A stretch of DNA of 64,000 nt from Pseudooceanicola nitratireducens (GTDB taxonomy: Bacteria > Pseudomonadota > Alphaproteobacteria > Rhodobacterales > Rhodobacteraceae): positions 70,355-134,354 of the forward strand of contig NZ_FNZG01000002.1 in assembly GCF_900109195.1 (NCBI RefSeq), in the 5' to 3' direction. The notes beneath the pieces are model-generated. The model did no database searches and was not told the origin of the DNA. It was given only the letters and a program-made list of their open reading frames with translations. Positions 42,861-54,501 of the stretch are shown piece by piece (position 1 is the stretch's first letter; the number at the start of each line of letters is the position of its first letter). Both the position numbers and the translations under genes were made by a program.

Positions 42861-44372
42861 ATGACGCTTGCCGAAACCACCCGATCCACGATGCAGGCCT
42901 GCGGGGTCAGCGCCGATCTTGCCGTTTCGGGCGGGATGGATGTCGTCTCTCCGGTCAGCGGAGAGGTCGTGGCGACCCTGGCCGTGCATGACGTCGCCGC
43001 AACCCATGCCGCGATCGACCAGGCCCGCGCCGCCTTCAAGGCCTGGCGCATGGTCCCCGCCCCCCGCCGGGGCGAGCTGGTGCGCCTGTTTGCGGAAGAG
43101 CTGCGCAAATCCAAGGAAGACCTGGGCCGCATGGTCAGCATCGAGGCGGGGAAATCCCCGTCCGAGGGGCTGGGCGAGGTGCAGGAGATGATCGACATCT
43201 GCGACTTTGCCGTGGGCCTGTCGCGGCAGCTGTATGGTCTGACCATCGCCACCGAACGCCCCGGTCATCGCATGATGGAAACCTGGCACCCCCTGGGGGT
43301 CGTCGGCATCATCACCGCCTTCAACTTTCCCTGCGCGCCCTGGTGCTGGAATTCCGCGCTGGCGCTGGTCTGCGGCGATCCAGTGATCTGGAAGCCCTCG
43401 GAAAAGACTCCGCTGACCGCGCTGGCCTGCCAGGCGGTTCTGGACCGGGCCATCGCACGCTTCGGCACCGACGCGCCCGAGGGGCTGAGCCAGGTCCTGG
43501 TCGGCGGGCCCGAGGTTGGTGAGGCGCTGGTGGACAGCGAAAATGTGGCTCTGATCAGCGCAACAGGGTCGACACGGATGGGTCGGATCGTCGGCCCCAA
43601 GGTGGCGGCGCGCTTTGGCAAATCCATCCTGGAACTGGGCGGGAACAATGCCGGGATCGTCTGCCCCTCGGCCGATATGGATATGGCGTTGCGGGCGATT
43701 GCCTTCGGGGCCATGGGCACCGCCGGGCAGCGCTGCACCACGATGCGGCGGCTTTTCGTGCATGACAGCGTCTATGACCAGATCGTGCCAGCGCTGATCC
43801 GGGCCTATGGCTCGGTGAGTATTGGCAACCCGCTGACATCCGACGCGCTGGTCGGTCCGCTGATCGACAAGGCGGCCTTTGACGGCATGGGCGCGGCTCT
43901 GGCCGAAGCGCAGGCCCTGGGCGGCACGGTGCACGGCGGCGAACGCCACGACGTCGAAGGCGCGGCGTCCTACTATGTCCGGCCCGCGCTGGTGGAAATG
44001 CCGGTGCATGACGGCCCGGTGCTGCGCGAAACCTTTGCGCCGATCCTTTACGTCATGAAATACAGCGATTTCGACAGCGTTCTGGAGGATCACAACGCGG
44101 TTGGCGGCGGGCTGTCGTCGTCGATCTTCACCACCGACCTGCGCGAGATGGAGACCTTCCTGTCCGCACGCGGATCGGACTGTGGCATCGCGAACGTCAA
44201 TATCGGCACGTCCGGCGCGGAAATCGGCGGGGCCTTCGGCGGTGAAAAGGAAACCGGCGGCGGCCGCGAAAGCGGGTCCGACGCCTGGCGCGCCTATATG
44301 CGCCGCGCCACCAATACGATCAACTATTCCCGCGACCTGCCTCTTGCGCAGGGCGTGACCTTTGACATCTGA
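42861..44372 (+). CDS. Aldehyde dehydrogenase, ALDH7 (aminoadipate-semialdehyde) type
   Basis: A 503-residue NAD-dependent aldehyde dehydrogenase. Catalytic Cys292 is in GTAGQRCTTMRRLF and Glu258 in LELGGNN. The C-terminal CGIANVNIGTSGAEIGGAFG and KETGGGRESGSDAWRAYMR are signatures of ALDH7 (antiquitin, AmaB/Pcd), which oxidises 2-aminoadipate-6-semialdehyde / piperideine-6-carboxylate in lysine and pipecolate breakdown. AGAGAGG precedes ATG 42861. It is followed after 9 bases by pepT. Substrate is inferred by family. Confidence 0.92.
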   Translation: MTLAETTRSTMQACGVSADLAVSGGMDVVSPVSGEVVATLAVHDVAATHAAIDQARAAFKAWRMVPAPRRGELVRLFAEELRKSKEDLGRMVSIEAGKSPSEGLGEVQEMIDICDFAVGLSRQLYGLTIATERPGHRMMETWHPLGVVGIITAFNFPCAPWCWNSALALVCGDPVIWKPSEKTPLTALACQAVLDRAIARFGTDAPEGLSQVLVGGPEVGEALVDSENVALISATGSTRMGRIVGPKVAARFGKSILELGGNNAGIVCPSADMDMALRAIAFGAMGTAGQRCTTMRRLFVHDSVYDQIVPALIRAYGSVSIGNPLTSDALVGPLIDKAAFDGMGAALAEAQALGGTVHGGERHDVEGAASYYVRPALVEMPVHDGPVLRETFAPILYVMKYSDFDSVLEDHNAVGGGLSSSIFTTDLREMETFLSARGSDCGIANVNIGTSGAEIGGAFGGEKETGGGRESGSDAWRAYMRRATNTINYSRDLPLAQGVTFDI

Positions 44373-44381
44373 GGCAGCGAC

Positions 44382-45614
44382 ATGAGCTTTGACCGAAATC
44401 TCGAGGACCGGCTGGTCCGCTATTGCGCCGTGGACACCCAGTCGGACGCCGACAGCGCCACCGCCCCGTCCACCGAGATCCAGTATGACCTGCTGCGGAT
44501 GCTGCAGGCCGAGCTGACGGAGATGGGCGCGCAGGACGTCACCCTGACCGATTACGGCGTTGTCCTGGCCACGATCCCCGCCACGGCCGAAGGGCCCACC
44601 ATCGGGTTTCTTGCCCATGTGGACACTGCACCGCAGTACAATGCGACGGGCGTGAAACCCCGGGTGATCCGGGGCTACAACGGCGGGGACATCACTTATC
44701 CCGACAACGCAGACCTGGTGCTGTCGCCGTCGAATTCGCCTTATTTAGGGACGAAACAGGGGCATGACATCGTCACCGCATCCGGCCTGACGCTTCTGGG
44801 TGCCGACGACAAGGCGGGCGTGGCCATCATCATGAGCGCCGCACAGCACCTGCTGGACAACCCCGAGATCCCGCATGGCAAGATCCGCATCGCCTTTACC
44901 CCAGACGAGGAAATCGGACGGGGTGTCGGGCCGCAGTTGCCCAAGGATCTGGCCTGTGATTTCGCCTATACCTTCGACGGAGGAGAGCTGGGCGAAATCG
45001 AATACGAAAGCTTCTCCGCCGACGGGGCCGAGGTGCGGATCAAGGGGGTCTCGATCCATCCGGGCTATGCCAAGGGCAAGATGGTCAATGCCATCCACCT
45101 GGCCGCCAAGATCATCGACATGCTGCCGCAGCAGAGCATGGTGCCCGAACTGACAGACGGTCGCGACGGCTTCATCCATGCCACCGACATGGAGGGCGGG
45201 TCCTCGGACATGCGGATCAAGCTGATCCTGCGCGACTTCGAACTGGAGGGGCTGGAGCAGAAGCGCGACATCCTGCGCAAGGTCTGTGACGCGGTTCAGG
45301 CCGCAGAGCCCCGGGCCGAGATCACCTGCAACATCACCCCGCAGTACCGCAACATGCGCTATTGGCTGGAGAAGGACATGACGCCGGTCGACCTGGCGCG
45401 GGGGGCTGCGGAATCGCTTGGGATAGAGCCGATTTCCGTGCCGATCCGCGGCGGCACCGACGGATCGCGCCTGACGGAAATGGGCGTGCCGACGCCCAAC
45501 CTGTTCACCGGGATGCAGATGATCCACGGCCCGCTGGAATGGGTGTCGGTCCAAGATATGGCCCGCGCAACGGACCTGTTCCTGGCCCTGGTCCAGCGCG
45601 CCGCGAAGGCGTGA
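44382..45614 (+). CDS. pepT: Peptidase T (tripeptide aminopeptidase)
   Basis: A 410-residue M20B zinc peptidase. Metal ligands and catalytic residues appear in LAHVDTAP (His, Asp), LGADDKAGVAIIM (bridging Asp), FTPDEEIGRGVG (catalytic Glu and metal Glu) and ending IRGGTDGSRLTEMGVPTPNLFTG. It releases the N-terminal residue from tripeptides in the cytoplasm. It follows the ALDH7 gene by 9 bases, so both may serve amino-acid use. It is convergent with paaZ, 18 bases away. Confidence 0.96.
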   Translation: MSFDRNLEDRLVRYCAVDTQSDADSATAPSTEIQYDLLRMLQAELTEMGAQDVTLTDYGVVLATIPATAEGPTIGFLAHVDTAPQYNATGVKPRVIRGYNGGDITYPDNADLVLSPSNSPYLGTKQGHDIVTASGLTLLGADDKAGVAIIMSAAQHLLDNPEIPHGKIRIAFTPDEEIGRGVGPQLPKDLACDFAYTFDGGELGEIEYESFSADGAEVRIKGVSIHPGYAKGKMVNAIHLAAKIIDMLPQQSMVPELTDGRDGFIHATDMEGGSSDMRIKLILRDFELEGLEQKRDILRKVCDAVQAAEPRAEITCNITPQYRNMRYWLEKDMTPVDLARGAAESLGIEPISVPIRGGTDGSRLTEMGVPTPNLFTGMQMIHGPLEWVSVQDMARATDLFLALVQRAAKA

Positions 45615-45632
45615 CGAAAAGGGGGACCGCGA

Positions 45633-47618
<1,986 letters not shown>

Positions 47619-47648
47619 GTGTCCTCCCTTATCGGCTTTCGGCCTGCC

Positions 47649-48716
47649 TTAGTGGCTTTCGTATTCCACGGTGATCTTGTCGGTCAGGGGAATGGCCTGA
47701 CAGGACAGGACCAGCCCGCGCTCGACCTCGTAATCCTCAAGCGCGAAGTTCTGCATCATCTCGACCTCGCCGTCCTTGAGGCGGCACATGCAGGTCGAAC
47801 AGACGCCCGCCTTGCAGGAATAGGGGGCCTCCAGCCCGTGTTCCCGCGCGGCTTCCAGAACCGACTGGCCCCGGCGGGGCATGTCAAAGCGATGCGCATG
47901 GCCTTCGATCAAAACGGTGACCGCAACCATGTCGCCCGCGGCCTTGGCGGCCTCGGCCTCGGCCTTGCGGGCGGCGCGGCCGGGCTGGTCCGACAGGAAC
48001 AGTTCAAAATGGATCTGATCCTTGGCAAGGCCGGCGTCTGCAAGCGCGGCGGCGACCCCGTCCATCATCGGCTTGGGTCCGCACAGGTAGGCGGCGGTGA
48101 CATCGCCAACCGGCACCCAGCCGGCAAACAGGTCCTTCGCCTTGCTTTCGGTGATCTGGCCCGAGAACAGCGGGATTTCCTGATCTTCGCCGTCAAAGAT
48201 ATGCACGATGGACAGGCGCGTCAGATAGCGGTCCTTGAGCTCGGCAATTTCGGATTTGAACATGATGCTGGCGGTGTCACGGTTGCCGTAGATCAGCGTG
48301 ACCCGCGCGTCGGAGCGTTCAAGCAGCGTCTTGGCGATCGACAGGACCGGCGTGATCCCCGACCCGCCCGCGATCAGCAGGTAATGCCCGGCGGGGGCCT
48401 CGGGCGCGGTAAAGCGGCCCTGCGGCGGCATCACGTCGACCACGTCGCCGACCGCCAGATCCTCCTTGGCGAAGGAGGAAAACGCCCCGCCCGCGACCCG
48501 CTTGATCCCGACGCGCAGCCCCTGATCGGGGGTGGCGCAGATCGAGTACGACCGGCGCAGCTCCTCGCCATCGAAATCGCGGCGGAAGGTCAGGTACTGA
48601 CCGGGTTTGAAGGCGAAACGCGCCGCATCCTGCGCGCGCGGGGCGAGGGATACAACCACCGCGTCGCGGGTGTCATGGCGGATGTCGGTGACGGTGAGGG
48701 GGAAGAAACGGTCCAT
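47649..48716 (-). CDS. paaE: Phenylacetyl-CoA epoxidase reductase subunit PaaE
   Basis: A 355-residue reductase: an FAD domain (RRSYSIC), an NAD domain (LIAGGSGITPVLSIAKTLL) and a C-terminal plant-type 2Fe-2S ferredoxin with cysteines in YSCKAGVCSTCMCRLKDG and LSCQA. It passes electrons from NADPH to the PaaABC oxygenase. Start ATG 48716 overlaps the paaD stop by one base (TGATG). Confidence 0.97.
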   Translation of the reverse strand: MDRFFPLTVTDIRHDTRDAVVVSLAPRAQDAARFAFKPGQYLTFRRDFDGEELRRSYSICATPDQGLRVGIKRVAGGAFSSFAKEDLAVGDVVDVMPPQGRFTAPEAPAGHYLLIAGGSGITPVLSIAKTLLERSDARVTLIYGNRDTASIMFKSEIAELKDRYLTRLSIVHIFDGEDQEIPLFSGQITESKAKDLFAGWVPVGDVTAAYLCGPKPMMDGVAAALADAGLAKDQIHFELFLSDQPGRAARKAEAEAAKAAGDMVAVTVLIEGHAHRFDMPRRGQSVLEAAREHGLEAPYSCKAGVCSTCMCRLKDGEVEMMQNFALEDYEVERGLVLSCQAIPLTDKITVEYESH

Positions 48717-49198
48717 CAGATCGCCTTGAAATAGTCGAAGGGTTCGAGACAGGAGTTGCAGCGGAACTGCGCCTTGCAGGGCGTCGATCCGCGCCCCGCG
48801 ATCAGCGCCGTATCGGCCGATCCGCACAGCGGGCAGTCCGGCGACTGGGCCGAGAGCATGCCGGCACAATTCGCCGCCGCGACCGTGGGCGGCGCGATGC
48901 CATAGGCGCGCAGCTTTTCACGCCCCTGGTCCGTGATCCAGTCTGTGGTCCAGGCGGGCGACATGCGGGTGTCGATGCGCACCTTGTCCGCGCCCTGCCG
49001 CAGCAGTTCGGTTTCGATGTCCAGCGCGATGACAGCCGTGGCCGGGCAACCGGTGTAGGTGGGGGTGACGGTGACAACGACCGTCTCGCCCTCTAGCGCC
49101 ACGTCGCGCACGATGCCCAGATCGACCAGAGAGACCGCCGGGATCTCGGGGTCCGGGACCTGGGCCACCACCGCCCGCATCTGATCGAGCGTCGGCAT
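48716..49198 (-). CDS. paaD: Phenylacetate degradation protein PaaD
   Basis: A 160-residue MIP18/DUF59-type protein with PDPEIPAVSLVDLGIVRDV and VTPTYTGCPAT, plus a C-terminal cysteine cluster CPLCGSADTALIAGRGSTPC and RCNSC that probably binds a metal. PaaD is needed for epoxidase activity, probably for Fe-S maturation. It overlaps paaE and paaC by one base on each side (TGATG and TAATG). Confidence 0.95.
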   Translation of the reverse strand: MPTLDQMRAVVAQVPDPEIPAVSLVDLGIVRDVALEGETVVVTVTPTYTGCPATAVIALDIETELLRQGADKVRIDTRMSPAWTTDWITDQGREKLRAYGIAPPTVAAANCAGMLSAQSPDCPLCGSADTALIAGRGSTPCKAQFRCNSCLEPFDYFKAI

Positions 49199-49938
49199 TA
49201 CCAGTGCGCACCGGGATGGGCGCGCGGCACGGATTGCATCACCGCCAGCAGGTATCCCATGTGTTCGGAATGGTTGCCGGTGCGGCCCCCGGTGCGGCGC
49301 GGGCCGTCGGGCGCTGTCAGCGTGGCGCGGGCGAAGGTTTCAGCGGTTTCCCAGTCGAAGGCCTGTTGCACGGGCGCGGCTGCGGGGATCATGCCCTCGG
49401 CCACCAGCGTGTCGTCGGCCGCGTCGCGGGCCAGCAGATCGGCGGTAAATGGCCAGAGCCAGTCCAGAGCCGCCTGCATCCGGTCATGGCTTTCCGGCGA
49501 TCCATCGCCCAGGCGCACGATCAGATCGCGCGAGCGGTCGATGTGATAGCGCACTTCCTTCACCGATTTCTCGGCCAGCGCGGCGACATCGGCGTTGGTC
49601 GACCCGGTCAACCCGTCCAGCATCGGCAGATGCCAGGCGTCGAAGAGATACTGCCGCATCAGCGCATGGGCGAAATCGGTGTTGGGCTGTTCGACCAGCA
49701 GGGTGTTCAGAAACTCCCGCTCGCCCCGAAAAAATGCCAGATCGTCGGGGGATTTGCCCAGCTCGTCCGAGACCATGCCATACCACAGCTGGGTCTGGCC
49801 GATCAGGTCCAGCCCCATGTTGGCAAAGGCGATGTCTTCTTCCAGCACGGGCGCATGTCCGCACCATTCGCCGGTCCGCTGGCCCAGGATCAGGGCGTTG
49901 TCACCCATCCGCAGGCAGAAGGTCGCGAAGGGGCTCAT
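49198..49938 (-). CDS. paaC: Phenylacetyl-CoA epoxidase subunit PaaC
   Basis: A 246-residue, ferritin-like structural subunit that pairs with PaaA. It opens with FATFCLRMGDNALILGQRTGEW and has LLVEQPNTDFAHALMRQYLFDAW. It stabilises PaaA but lacks a full diiron site. Its ATG overlaps the paaB stop (TAATG). Confidence 0.95.
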   Translation of the reverse strand: MSPFATFCLRMGDNALILGQRTGEWCGHAPVLEEDIAFANMGLDLIGQTQLWYGMVSDELGKSPDDLAFFRGEREFLNTLLVEQPNTDFAHALMRQYLFDAWHLPMLDGLTGSTNADVAALAEKSVKEVRYHIDRSRDLIVRLGDGSPESHDRMQAALDWLWPFTADLLARDAADDTLVAEGMIPAAAPVQQAFDWETAETFARATLTAPDGPRRTGGRTGNHSEHMGYLLAVMQSVPRAHPGAHW

Positions 49939-50222
49939 TACATGGCCCCCACGTCTTCGGGAATGTCAAAGAAGGTCGGGTGGCGGTAGATCTTGGATTC
50001 CGACGGGGCGAAGTTCTGTTCCGCCTCGGACGGGTCGAGCGCGGCAATGGCCGACGACGGCACGACCCAGATCGACACGCCTTCGTTGCGGCGGGTGTAG
50101 ACGTCGCGGGCGGATTTCAGCGCCAGTTCGGCATCCGGCGCATGCAGCGATCCGACATGACGATGGGCAAGGCCGTGCTGGCCCCGGATGAAGACCTCCC
50201 AGAGGGGAAATTCGGTGCTCAT
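49938..50222 (-). CDS. paaB: Phenylacetyl-CoA epoxidase subunit PaaB
   Basis: A 94-residue small subunit: PLWEVFIRGQHGLAHRHVGS and NFAPSESKIYRHPTFFDIP are hallmark strings. It bridges PaaAC dimers. The start is ATG 50222, 4 bases after the paaA stop; a longer frame is unsupported. Confidence 0.96.
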   Translation of the reverse strand: MSTEFPLWEVFIRGQHGLAHRHVGSLHAPDAELALKSARDVYTRRNEGVSIWVVPSSAIAALDPSEAEQNFAPSESKIYRHPTFFDIPEDVGAM

Positions 50223-50226
50223 GGGA

Positions 50227-51201
<975 letters not shown>

Positions 51202-51226
51202 GATGTGATCCTCCTCGCGCAGAGGA

Positions 51227-51255
51227 AATACATCACATATTTTAGCTTGGGTCAA
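51227..51255 (-). promoter_or_regulatory. paaA promoter, possible PaaX target
   Basis: On the minus strand TTGACC (51255-51250), 17 bp, TGTATT (51232-51227). ATCAC and GTGAT words flank it (near 51261-51265 and 51232-51236 on opposite orientation), a possible repressor inverted repeat. Confidence 0.5.
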
Positions 51256-51307
51256 TAATTGCGTGATGCTTTTGGAAAAGACCCGGCCGGGGCGGCGGCG
51301 GAGAGAT

Positions 51308-51342
51308 GCGCCTCCGGCGGGGATATTTCGGGCAAGAGGATG
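51308..51342 (+). repeat. Dispersed intergenic element, copy D, opposite orientation
   Basis: On the plus strand GCGCCTCCGGCGGGGATATTT then CGGGCAAGAGGATG. It lies between paaA and paaX but points against their transcription, unlike the other three copies. Confidence 0.75.
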
Positions 51343-51369
51343 TCAGGGGCGCGGGAAGGGCCGGAGATG

Positions 51370-52242
51370 TCAGGCCTCGGCCAGGTCGGCGATGCGGCGG
51401 GCCATGCGCGCCTGATCGGGCAGAAGCGGGCCGTTGCGGTCGACGAATCCACTGGTGACGGCCTGATCCGCGGCGGGCGACAGCGCCAGGTAGAGCCGGG
51501 CAAAGAGGCTGCGGGCCTGCGGCGCGGGCCAGCCTTCGGGCAGCATGCCAAGCGGCAGGGCCGGGTCGCGCAGGGCGATGCGGCGGAAGGCATGGACCAG
51601 CAGCAGCCGCAGGCCCAGGGCCGCCGCGCTGTCGGCGCGCACGGCCGAGAAGCCCGAAACGAATCGCGCCATGTCGTCCTGAAGGCCGGGCAGATCCCAG
51701 GCCTGGGCAGCCAGCGCGGTCAGGTCGTCTTCGGTCGTGGCGCGGAAATGCGGGGTGCCAAGGGGGGGCAGCGGTTCGCCCCGGTCGGGACGGATGGCCA
51801 GATGCGGACGCGCCAGCCCGAAACGCAGAGCAGTGAGCCGGGAGAGCAGCGCATCCCGGTCCTCGCCCACGGGCAGGACGACCATGTGCCAGCCGCGCAG
51901 TGGGTCGGCGCGCGGCGGCGCATAGATCAGCCGGGCGGCGCGCTGGAATTCGCGCTCGGCCTCGGGCGAAAGGCGGTAATAGCTGCGCCGGCCCTCCTTG
52001 AACCCGACCAGCTGGCCGCCGCTGACAAGGCGGCTGACCGCCGTGCGTACGCGGCTTTCACCGATGCCGACGGCGGCGCAGGCCTCGATGATATTGCCCA
52101 TCCAGAGTTCGCCGCCGCGCGGCGCGACCACGTCGCCGTAGAGCGTGACGATGAAGGCCCCGGCCGAGACCGGGAAATCCCGCAGGATGGCGGCAATGGC
52201 GGGATCGCCGCTGCTATCGGGCTGGGCGGTTGTCGAAGACAC
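51370..52242 (-). CDS. paaX: PaaX-family transcriptional repressor
   Basis: A 290-residue regulator with a winged helix (FIVTLYGDVVAPRGGELWMG, then GESRVRTAVSRLVSGGQLVGFKEGRRSYYRL) and the PaaX central domain (RGWHMVVLPV). In E. coli PaaX represses paa promoters and is released by phenylacetyl-CoA. The start is GTG 52242, 29 bases inside the end of paaK, and it lies within the operon between paaK and paaA, 168 bases before paaA. Confidence 0.92.
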   Translation of the reverse strand: MSSTTAQPDSSGDPAIAAILRDFPVSAGAFIVTLYGDVVAPRGGELWMGNIIEACAAVGIGESRVRTAVSRLVSGGQLVGFKEGRRSYYRLSPEAEREFQRAARLIYAPPRADPLRGWHMVVLPVGEDRDALLSRLTALRFGLARPHLAIRPDRGEPLPPLGTPHFRATTEDDLTALAAQAWDLPGLQDDMARFVSGFSAVRADSAAALGLRLLLVHAFRRIALRDPALPLGMLPEGWPAPQARSLFARLYLALSPAADQAVTSGFVDRNGPLLPDQARMARRIADLAEA

Positions 52243-53509
52243 GTCTGGCTTTTCCTTCCGATCGCGACAGCGTGCCGGGGCGCGTCAGTTCGACCTTGGC
52301 GGAAATGCCGATCACAGATTTGATGTGATGCGCCAGTTCGCGATCCTGGGCCCCGTCCCCGGTCCCTACCGCTTCGCATTTCACCAGCATCGTGTCCATC
52401 CGGCCCTGACGATCCAGGTGGATTTCGTAATGCGGGGACAGGCCGCCGACCTTGAGGATCTGTTCCTCGATCTGGGTGGGGAAGACGTTGACGCCGCGCA
52501 GGATGATCATGTCGTCGGACCGGCCCGTGACCTTTTCCATCCGCCGCATGCTGCGGGCGGTGCCGGGCAGAAGGCGGGTCAGGTCGCGGGTGCGGTAGCG
52601 GATGATCGGGAAGGCTTCTTTCGTCAGCGAGGTGAAGACCAACTCGCCCATTTCGCCATCGGCGACGGGTTCGCCGGTCTCGGGGTTCACGACCTCGGGG
52701 TAGAAGTGGTCTTCCCAGATGTGCAGCCCGTCCTTGGTTTCCACGCATTCCTGGGCGACGCCGGGGCCGATGACCTCGGACAGGCCAAAGATATCAACGG
52801 CGTCGATGCCGAAGGCGTCCTCGATTTCGGTCCGCATGGAATTGGTCCAGGGCTCCGCGCCGAAGATACCGACGCGCAGGTTGGAGGCACGCGGGTCCTT
52901 GCCGGCGGCGCGGAAGGCATCAAGGATCGACAGCATGTAGGAGGGCGTGACCATGATGATCGAGGGGCCGAAATCCTCGATCAGGGTCACCTGGCGTTCG
53001 GTCATCCCGCCCGAGACAGGCACGACGGTGCAGCCCAGTTTCTCGGCCCCGTAATGCGCGCCAAGCCCGCCGGTAAAGAGCCCGTAACCATAGGCAATAT
53101 GGCAGACGTCACCGGGCGCACCGCCGGCGGCACGGATGGACCGCGCGACGACGCTGGCCCACATGTCGATGTCAGTCTTCGTATAGCCCACGACGGTCGG
53201 TTTGCCCGTGGTGCCCGAGGAGGCATGCACGCGCGCCAGCTGATCCTGCGGCACGGCGAACATCCCGTAGGGGTAGTTGTCGCGCAGGTCCTGTTTCACC
53301 GTGAAGGGGAATTTCGACAGATCTGACAGGGACTTGAGGTCATCGGGATGCACACCCGCCGCGTCGAACTTGGCCCGGTAGACCGGCGATCCGGCATAGG
53401 CGCGGGACAGGGTGTCCTTCAGGCGGGTCAGCTGCAGCGCGGTGATTTCGTCGCGGGATGCGGTTTCGATCGGATCGAGGGCGACGCCCCGGGGGTTGGT
53501 GGCGTTCAT
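52214..53509 (-). CDS. paaK: Phenylacetate-CoA ligase
   Basis: A 431-residue adenylate-forming enzyme. The P-loop is HASSGTTGKPTVVGYT, the A5 motif YGLSEV-like string is in VDIFGLSEVIGPG, and the C-terminal domain has LRGVNVFPTQIEEQIL. It activates phenylacetate to the CoA ester. ATG 53509 overlaps the paaI stop by 4 bases, and its own 3' end overlaps paaX by 29 bases. Confidence 0.97.
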   Translation of the reverse strand: MNATNPRGVALDPIETASRDEITALQLTRLKDTLSRAYAGSPVYRAKFDAAGVHPDDLKSLSDLSKFPFTVKQDLRDNYPYGMFAVPQDQLARVHASSGTTGKPTVVGYTKTDIDMWASVVARSIRAAGGAPGDVCHIAYGYGLFTGGLGAHYGAEKLGCTVVPVSGGMTERQVTLIEDFGPSIIMVTPSYMLSILDAFRAAGKDPRASNLRVGIFGAEPWTNSMRTEIEDAFGIDAVDIFGLSEVIGPGVAQECVETKDGLHIWEDHFYPEVVNPETGEPVADGEMGELVFTSLTKEAFPIIRYRTRDLTRLLPGTARSMRRMEKVTGRSDDMIILRGVNVFPTQIEEQILKVGGLSPHYEIHLDRQGRMDTMLVKCEAVGTGDGAQDRELAHHIKSVIGISAKVELTRPGTLSRSEGKARRVFDNRPAR

Positions 53510-53940
53510 GCGTCCTGCTCCTGATGGAAATGCTGGCCTTTGACGGCGCGGGAATGGCCGCGGAAGCTGGCGATCAGCGTGCCGTCCTGGTTGTGCACCA
53601 TGACGTCATACAGACCCGAGCGGCCCTGCAAAGTGACCTCTTCTGCGGTGGCGGTCAGCACATCGCCGAGGCGTCCGGGGGCGTGGAAGGTCACCGCGCA
53701 ATGCTGCGCCACGGTCATCTGGTTGTGGCTGTTGCAGGCGAAGGCAAAGGCGCTGTCGGCAAGGGTGAAGATATACCCGCCGTGGCAGGTCGCCAGCCCG
53801 TTCAGCATCCGCGCCTCGACCGGCATCCGCATGGTGCAGCGGCCGGGCGCGATCGCGGCGATCTCCATCCCCAGGCCCTGGCTGGCCTGGTCGTTGGCCC
53901 ACATGGCCGCGGCCGAGCGTTCGGCAGTCTCTTGCGACAC
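53506..53940 (-). CDS. paaI: Hydroxyphenylacetyl-CoA thioesterase PaaI
   Basis: A 144-residue hot-dog thioesterase with NGLATCHGGYIFTLADSAFAFACN (catalytic Asp in the helix) and VTFHAPGRLGDVL. It hydrolyses dead-end CoA esters. The start is GTG 53940, with a perfect GGAGG five bases upstream; this decides against longer ATG-started forms. It is the first gene of the operon and is followed by paaK. Confidence 0.94.
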   Translation of the reverse strand: MSQETAERSAAAMWANDQASQGLGMEIAAIAPGRCTMRMPVEARMLNGLATCHGGYIFTLADSAFAFACNSHNQMTVAQHCAVTFHAPGRLGDVLTATAEEVTLQGRSGLYDVMVHNQDGTLIASFRGHSRAVKGQHFHQEQDA

Positions 53941-54380
53941 GGTTTCCTCCTCCCTGTCGTCCTCCCCCCGGGATGCGAATATGGCACAATATTTCACAGC
54001 CCCTCGAAAAAGTGTGTCGCATAAACCGGGGGGAGCGGTCAATCCGCCCTGTTGACCTGCGCCCGTTGCAGACGAAAGGGGGCGACACGAGACATATGTC
54101 TCAGGGCCAGCGCCAGAAGGCCCGCGGGACGCGCCCTGCGAGACCGCGCAATCAGGAAGCCCGGAAGAAAACCGCCCGCTATCGTGGGATGGGACATGAT
54201 CAAGGACCAGATGAAATGCCCCGCCAGTCCAGGGCAATCATCCGATCTGAAAACCCCGCCCGTGCGGGCATCATCGGGGTGTTCCCGAAGTCGATCAGGT
54301 CGCGATGGGAAAAAGCGCAGGCACGCGCACCGGTATCCAGTCCGGGACCGGAGGGGTGTTTTCTGACCGTTAAAGGAAAG
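53941..54380. other. Region upstream of paaI without a supported gene
   Basis: 440 bases between paaI and tRNA-Thr. It should hold the promoter of the paa operon. One frame on the plus strand stays open but runs into the tRNA and has no good ribosome-binding site. A CCCCGCCCG/CGGGC...CGGGG structured segment lies near 54255-54284. I see no gene. Confidence 0.5.
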
Positions 54381-54456
54381 TGGTGCCGCTGAAGGGACTC
54401 GAACCCCCGACCCCATCATTACGAATGACGTGCTCTACCAGCTGAGCTACAGCGGC
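54381..54456 (-). tRNA. tRNA-Thr (anticodon CGT)
   Basis: 76 bases with CCA encoded on the minus strand. Acceptor GCCGCTG pairs with CAGCGGC. The anticodon stem CGTCA/TGATG holds loop TTCGTAA, anticodon CGT, which reads ACG. The T-loop GGTTCGAGTCC is normal. Confidence 0.96.
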
Positions 54457-54501
54457 CCCGTGAGGGCGGGCTATAGCACCCCGCCCCGGTCAGGGAAAGA
54501 C

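Noticed and set aside
53973-54392. Arg-rich small protein upstream of paaI on the plus strand
   Set aside because: It runs into tRNA-Thr, has no good ribosome-binding site and shows no domain.
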